Source: Hassallia byssoidea VB512170 (GTDB lineage Bacteria; Cyanobacteriota; Cyanobacteriia; Cyanobacteriales; Nostocaceae). From it: a stretch of 64,000 nucleotides of DNA. The stretch's first letter is position 1. Each line of letters begins with the position of its first letter. Under the pieces are notes generated by a model. That model made no database searches and had not been told where the DNA came from. It saw only the letters and a program-made list of their open reading frames with translations. The stretch is from NCBI RefSeq assembly GCF_000817785.2, contig NZ_JTCM02000009.1, positions 33,395 through 97,394 of the forward strand, given 5' to 3'. A program made the position numbers and the translations under genes. Of this stretch, positions 61,175 to 64,000 are shown in pieces.

Positions 61175-61906
61175 ATGACTAACCCCAACGAAAACAAAAG
61201 TTACCGCGAACAAGTGCAAGAAAGTTACACCGACAATAGTGGAAATATTCACACCAACGTGACGCGAACTTCGGAAACAGTTAGTAACAAAGTAGATCCG
61301 AAATCTTACGAGAATGGTTATCTTAACGGTCAAACATCTGAACGTATCTACCAAGAAGAAACTCTCACACAACGCGATAATGAAAACGCTAATCGTGGAT
61401 TGTTAATCGGTATTTTGCTTACAGCCTTAGCAGGGTTGATCGGCGGTTCTGTGTGGTATTTTAATCAACGCGATCGCGCTGTGGATAACACTGTTGCACC
61501 AGTAGCGGTTCCCGTACCCGCTAGCAGCCCAACTCCTACAGTAACTGTAACGCCTCAACCCCAAACTACAATTATTGAAAGAACCAAAGAAGTTCCAGTT
61601 CCAGTTGAAAAAACCAAGGAAGTTCCAGTTTTTATACCCGTACCTCAACAGAAAGCTGCACCCGCACCAACGGTGAAACCTAACATTAATATTACTGTTC
61701 CCCCTCAACAGCCTGCTTTGAAACAAACTCCTGCTACACCAAAATCGACAACGCCGCCATCAAGCTCAAATAGTAGCAGTGATAGCACCTCTACTTCTAC
61801 TACTCCTACAGCTACTCCCGAAGAGAAACAAAATAAAACAGATGTATCACCCAGTGACAGTTCTTCGCCTACTGAGAACGATAATCAAGATAGTTACGCT
61901 AGGTAA
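61175..61906 (+). CDS. Single-span membrane protein with Pro/Thr-rich exterior
   Basis: A 243-residue protein. The first 75 residues are hydrophilic, a membrane helix lies at about 76-97 (LLIGILLTALAGLIGGSVWY), then a low-complexity region with KEVPVPVEKTKEVPVFIPVP repeats and a Ser/Thr/Pro tail. No domain recognised. The layout suggests a cytoplasmic part and an exported extended arm, perhaps spanning the cell wall. It is followed by no obvious terminator. Confidence 0.65.
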   Translation: MTNPNENKSYREQVQESYTDNSGNIHTNVTRTSETVSNKVDPKSYENGYLNGQTSERIYQEETLTQRDNENANRGLLIGILLTALAGLIGGSVWYFNQRDRAVDNTVAPVAVPVPASSPTPTVTVTPQPQTTIIERTKEVPVPVEKTKEVPVFIPVPQQKAAPAPTVKPNINITVPPQQPALKQTPATPKSTTPPSSSNSSSDSTSTSTTPTATPEEKQNKTDVSPSDSSSPTENDNQDSYAR

Positions 61907-62023
61907 TAGCTGACCCAGACAGCGGTTTTAATGTGAGTTAAGTACAAGCGGGTGGGCAGTCTTTGCCCACCCTACAATAGTTTTAGAGATTTCTGGTGTA
62001 CCTTATTTACCTGCAATGTGAGG

Positions 62024-62377
62024 TTATTGCAACCCTACCCAGATACTACCTTCATCCACACGGGTAGGAAAAACAGCTAGTGCTTTTTCTTTAGACATCA
62101 TCCCCATCACCTTGCCAATACCGGGGGGAAAAGGACTCCAATCCTTAATATTACCGGTACGTAAGTCGAAGGCGCTGCGGTGAAAAGGACAAATAATCGC
62201 TTTATCTTCTGTTAGTTTGCCCTTTCGCATCGGTAGCCCCAAGTGCGGACAGGAATTTTCTACGGCGTATATTTCGTTGTCATGGTGAAGCAGTAGAATA
62301 GCGCGTTGTTCAACTTTAACAACTTTCCGCTCATTAGGTGGTAGTTCATCTTGAGTTAGTACTTTAATCCAATTCAT
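62024..62377 (-). CDS. Rieske [2Fe-2S] ferredoxin-type protein
   Basis: A 117-residue Rieske ferredoxin. The cluster ligands are CPHLGLPM (Cys43/His45) and CPFHRSAFD (Cys63/His66), in the NirD/dioxygenase-type fold. It can donate electrons to an oxygenase or act in a nitrite-reductase-type small subunit role; no partner enzyme is near. The C-terminus is complete (GSIWVGLQ). Confidence 0.92.
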   Translation of the reverse strand: MNWIKVLTQDELPPNERKVVKVEQRAILLLHHDNEIYAVENSCPHLGLPMRKGKLTEDKAIICPFHRSAFDLRTGNIKDWSPFPPGIGKVMGMMSKEKALAVFPTRVDEGSIWVGLQ

Positions 62378-62454
62378 ACACGCCTCGCAGCTATGGCAGA
62401 TTTGGGAATTTTATGCGTTTTTGGTGAAAGGATGGGCGATCGCGTACATAATTT

Positions 62455-62600
62455 CACACTTCTTTTGGGGAATTTCATGAGGGGAAAAGGTTAAAGGGGA
62501 AAGGGAAAAGGAATAAAGAACTTTCTTTTTCTTTTCTTTCCCCTTTTCCCTTCCTCCTTCCCCTTTTCCCTTTACCCTTTTCCCTTTACCCTTCCCCAAC
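62455..62600. repeat. STRR block (GGGAAAAG / CTTTTCCC)
   Basis: GGGGAAAAGGTTAAAGGGGAAAGGG-type repeats (62478-62512) and a complementary CCCTTTTCCCTTCC block (62540-62590), able to pair. The 62-codon reverse frame at 62411-62599 is a product of this repeat. Confidence 0.85.
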
Positions 62601-62731
62601 TTGATGACGCTAGCTCGACAACCGATTAAACTGTGGATAATATGTAACGATTGTTGCTATCAGCAACACTTACATACATTTCATGACATTCATAAACATT
62701 CCTAAATTCAATCTTATATCTAAAACCACTT

Positions 62732-64000
62732 ATGTCAGTGTATCAACGTAGTTGCGGGTCAGCCGCTGATTTGATTATTGGGGTTTGCAATCAAGAAAAC
62801 GGCGATTTTAAGCCAAATTCGGCTTCTGTGAGTGTCCTCGCCAAAAGAAAAGGCACTATATCTAATTTTCTGGCTCCCCTCACCCAGGATACTTTTAAAC
62901 AGGTTGTTACCGAAGTAGAACAAAAACTGCTGATTGTGAATCAAACCCTTTCCATGCTGGATTCCCAAGGGTTTGAAACGATTTTGCAAGAAATGTTACA
63001 TACTATAACACTTAAGACCGGGGAATTACTAGGAGCAGACCGAACGACAATATTTTTATTAGATGAAGAAAAACAAGAACTTTGGTCAATTTTGGCAGAA
63101 GGAGAAGGCGATCGCTCTCTAGAAATTCGCATTCCAGCGAATAAAGGAATTGCCGGTGAAGTCGCCATGTATAAAAGAGCGATTAATATCCCCTATGATT
63201 TTTATGAAGATCCGCGATCGGTATTTGCCCAAGAACAAGAAAAAAGAACCGGCTACCGCACTTACACAATGTTAGCTCTGCCGTTGTTAAATCAACAAGG
63301 GCGATTAGTTGCAGTAGTACAATTACTGAATAAATTACTATCTTCTGACAATCTAGATGCCCCTATTTCCGACAGAATCGATATTAGAGGCTTTACCAGC
63401 GCTGACGAACAATTATTTCAAGAATTCGCCCCTTCAATTAGACTAATTTTAGAATCATCACGCTCTTTTTATGTCGCAACCCAAAAACAAAGGGCAGCAG
63501 CAGCCTTGATGAAAGCGATAAAGTCTCTTTCTCAAAGCAATCTCGACTTAGAAGACACCCTAAAGCGGGTGATGGACGAAGCGAAGGAACTAATGAACGC
63601 CGATCGCAGTACTCTATGGTTAATAGATCGCGAAGCAAGTCAATTGTGGACGAAAATTACTCAAGATGATAATTCTACCAAAGAGTTGCGAATCCCAATC
63701 GGTAAAGGCTTTGCTGGCAAAGTAGCAGAATCTGGGAAAACGCTAAATATTCCTTTTGATTTATACGATCATCCTGACTCTGATACTGCCAGACACATGG
63801 ACAAGCAAAATGGCTATCGCACATGTAGCTTACTTTGTATGCCAGTGTTTAACGCCGATCAAGAATTGATTGGTGTTACCCAGCTAGTAAATAAAAAGAA
63901 ATCCGGCGATTTTCCCAATTATAACCCGAATTCATGGCCCAAAGCGCCCGAATGCTTCCAAGCTAGTTTTGACAGCAACGATGAAGAGTTTATGGAAGCT
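62732..64000 (+). CDS. GAF-domain protein, CyaB-type adenylate cyclase N-terminus (cut by window edge)
   Basis: 423 codons seen, open to the edge. Two GAF domains: GAF-A about 85-235 (ADRTTIFLLDEEKQELWSIL ... NKGIAGEVAMYK ... FYEDPRS) and GAF-B about 265-423 (ADRSTLWLIDREASQLWTKI ... GKGFAGKVAESG ... FDLYDHPDSD ... NKK). The order GAF-A, GAF-B and the N-terminal MSVYQR and DLIIGVCNQENGDF type resemble Anabaena CyaB1/CyaB2, in which cAMP binds GAF and a PAS and cyclase domain follow. The cyclase domain is outside the window, so a phosphodiesterase or kinase output is not excluded. Start ATG 62732. Confidence 0.8.
   Translation, partial: MSVYQRSCGSAADLIIGVCNQENGDFKPNSASVSVLAKRKGTISNFLAPLTQDTFKQVVTEVEQKLLIVNQTLSMLDSQGFETILQEMLHTITLKTGELLGADRTTIFLLDEEKQELWSILAEGEGDRSLEIRIPANKGIAGEVAMYKRAINIPYDFYEDPRSVFAQEQEKRTGYRTYTMLALPLLNQQGRLVAVVQLLNKLLSSDNLDAPISDRIDIRGFTSADEQLFQEFAPSIRLILESSRSFYVATQKQRAAAALMKAIKSLSQSNLDLEDTLKRVMDEAKELMNADRSTLWLIDREASQLWTKITQDDNSTKELRIPIGKGFAGKVAESGKTLNIPFDLYDHPDSDTARHMDKQNGYRTCSLLCMPVFNADQELIGVTQLVNKKKSGDFPNYNPNSWPKAPECFQASFDSNDEEFMEA

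Noticed and set aside
62411-62599. 62-codon Lys/Gly-rich reverse frame
   Set aside because: Generated entirely by the GGGAAAAG STRR block.

Overview
The window looks like a chromosome segment of a filamentous, probably heterocyst-forming cyanobacterium (Nostocales). The evidence is dense HIP1 octamers (GCGATCGC) in genes and gaps, many short tandemly repeated repetitive (STRR) blocks, a TAAT/ATTACC-type repeat vocabulary, Hanks-type kinases fused to WD40 or CHASE2, a PEP-CTERM protein, a CyaB-type cyclase and nitrogenase genes. No tRNA, rRNA or complete transposase was found. The genome seems repeat-rich: nested-hairpin and MITE-like elements sit in many gaps and several are carried in frame inside genes.

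Layout. 1-17.9 kb: envelope and signalling genes, including three eukaryotic-type Ser/Thr kinases (WD40, CHASE2 and membrane-anchored), MsrB, a YdcF-family protein, a VOC protein, an HPP membrane protein, a GT4 glycosyltransferase, an Omp85/BamA-like protein with a very long Gly-rich linker, and a LpxB-like protein. 18-25.2 kb: a two-component cluster (NarL-type regulator, PAS histidine kinase, Rcp1-like receiver, two REC-histidine kinases, DUF2294, single receiver). 25.9-36.6 kb: an unusual group starting with an EF-Ts paralogue and a DraRnl/Rnl5-like RNA ligase, continuing with two AAA+ ATPases, a class C beta-lactamase-fold hydrolase, tandem GNATs and a PLP enzyme, and ending with KptA/Tpt1 RNA 2'-phosphotransferase. 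I read this as a candidate RNA-repair/translation-stress island.

36.7-52.5 kb: a metal-oxyanion and alternative-nitrogenase region. It holds a PEP-CTERM protein, a ModA-like binding protein with a PEP-CTERM-like tail, a Crp-family regulator, a fused ModBC permease/ATPase, two more ModA proteins, an SLH/OprB porin, a molbindin (Mop), an XRE regulator with a periplasmic-binding-protein-like sensor domain, then nifH, nifE and nifN genes that look Vnf-type. No nitrogenase D, G or K gene is present here. The NifE-like protein keeps its three cluster cysteines but has Ser where NifE has its cofactor-anchoring Cys. The nifH-nifE gap holds a strongly structured element with a perfect 16-bp outer stem.

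52.5-64 kb: accessory DNA. It includes a degenerate HsdR N-terminal protein carrying an in-frame GC-rich palindromic insertion, a translationally coupled pair (unknown protein plus luciferase-like monooxygenase), a TPR protein, a WYL-domain protein beside a small orphan CRISPR locus, several small secreted or disordered proteins, a Rieske protein and the start of a GAF-containing CyaB-like protein cut by the window edge. The CRISPR locus consists of two oppositely oriented mini-arrays joined at a palindromic hybrid repeat.

Family calls come from reading motifs by eye; no database search was run.
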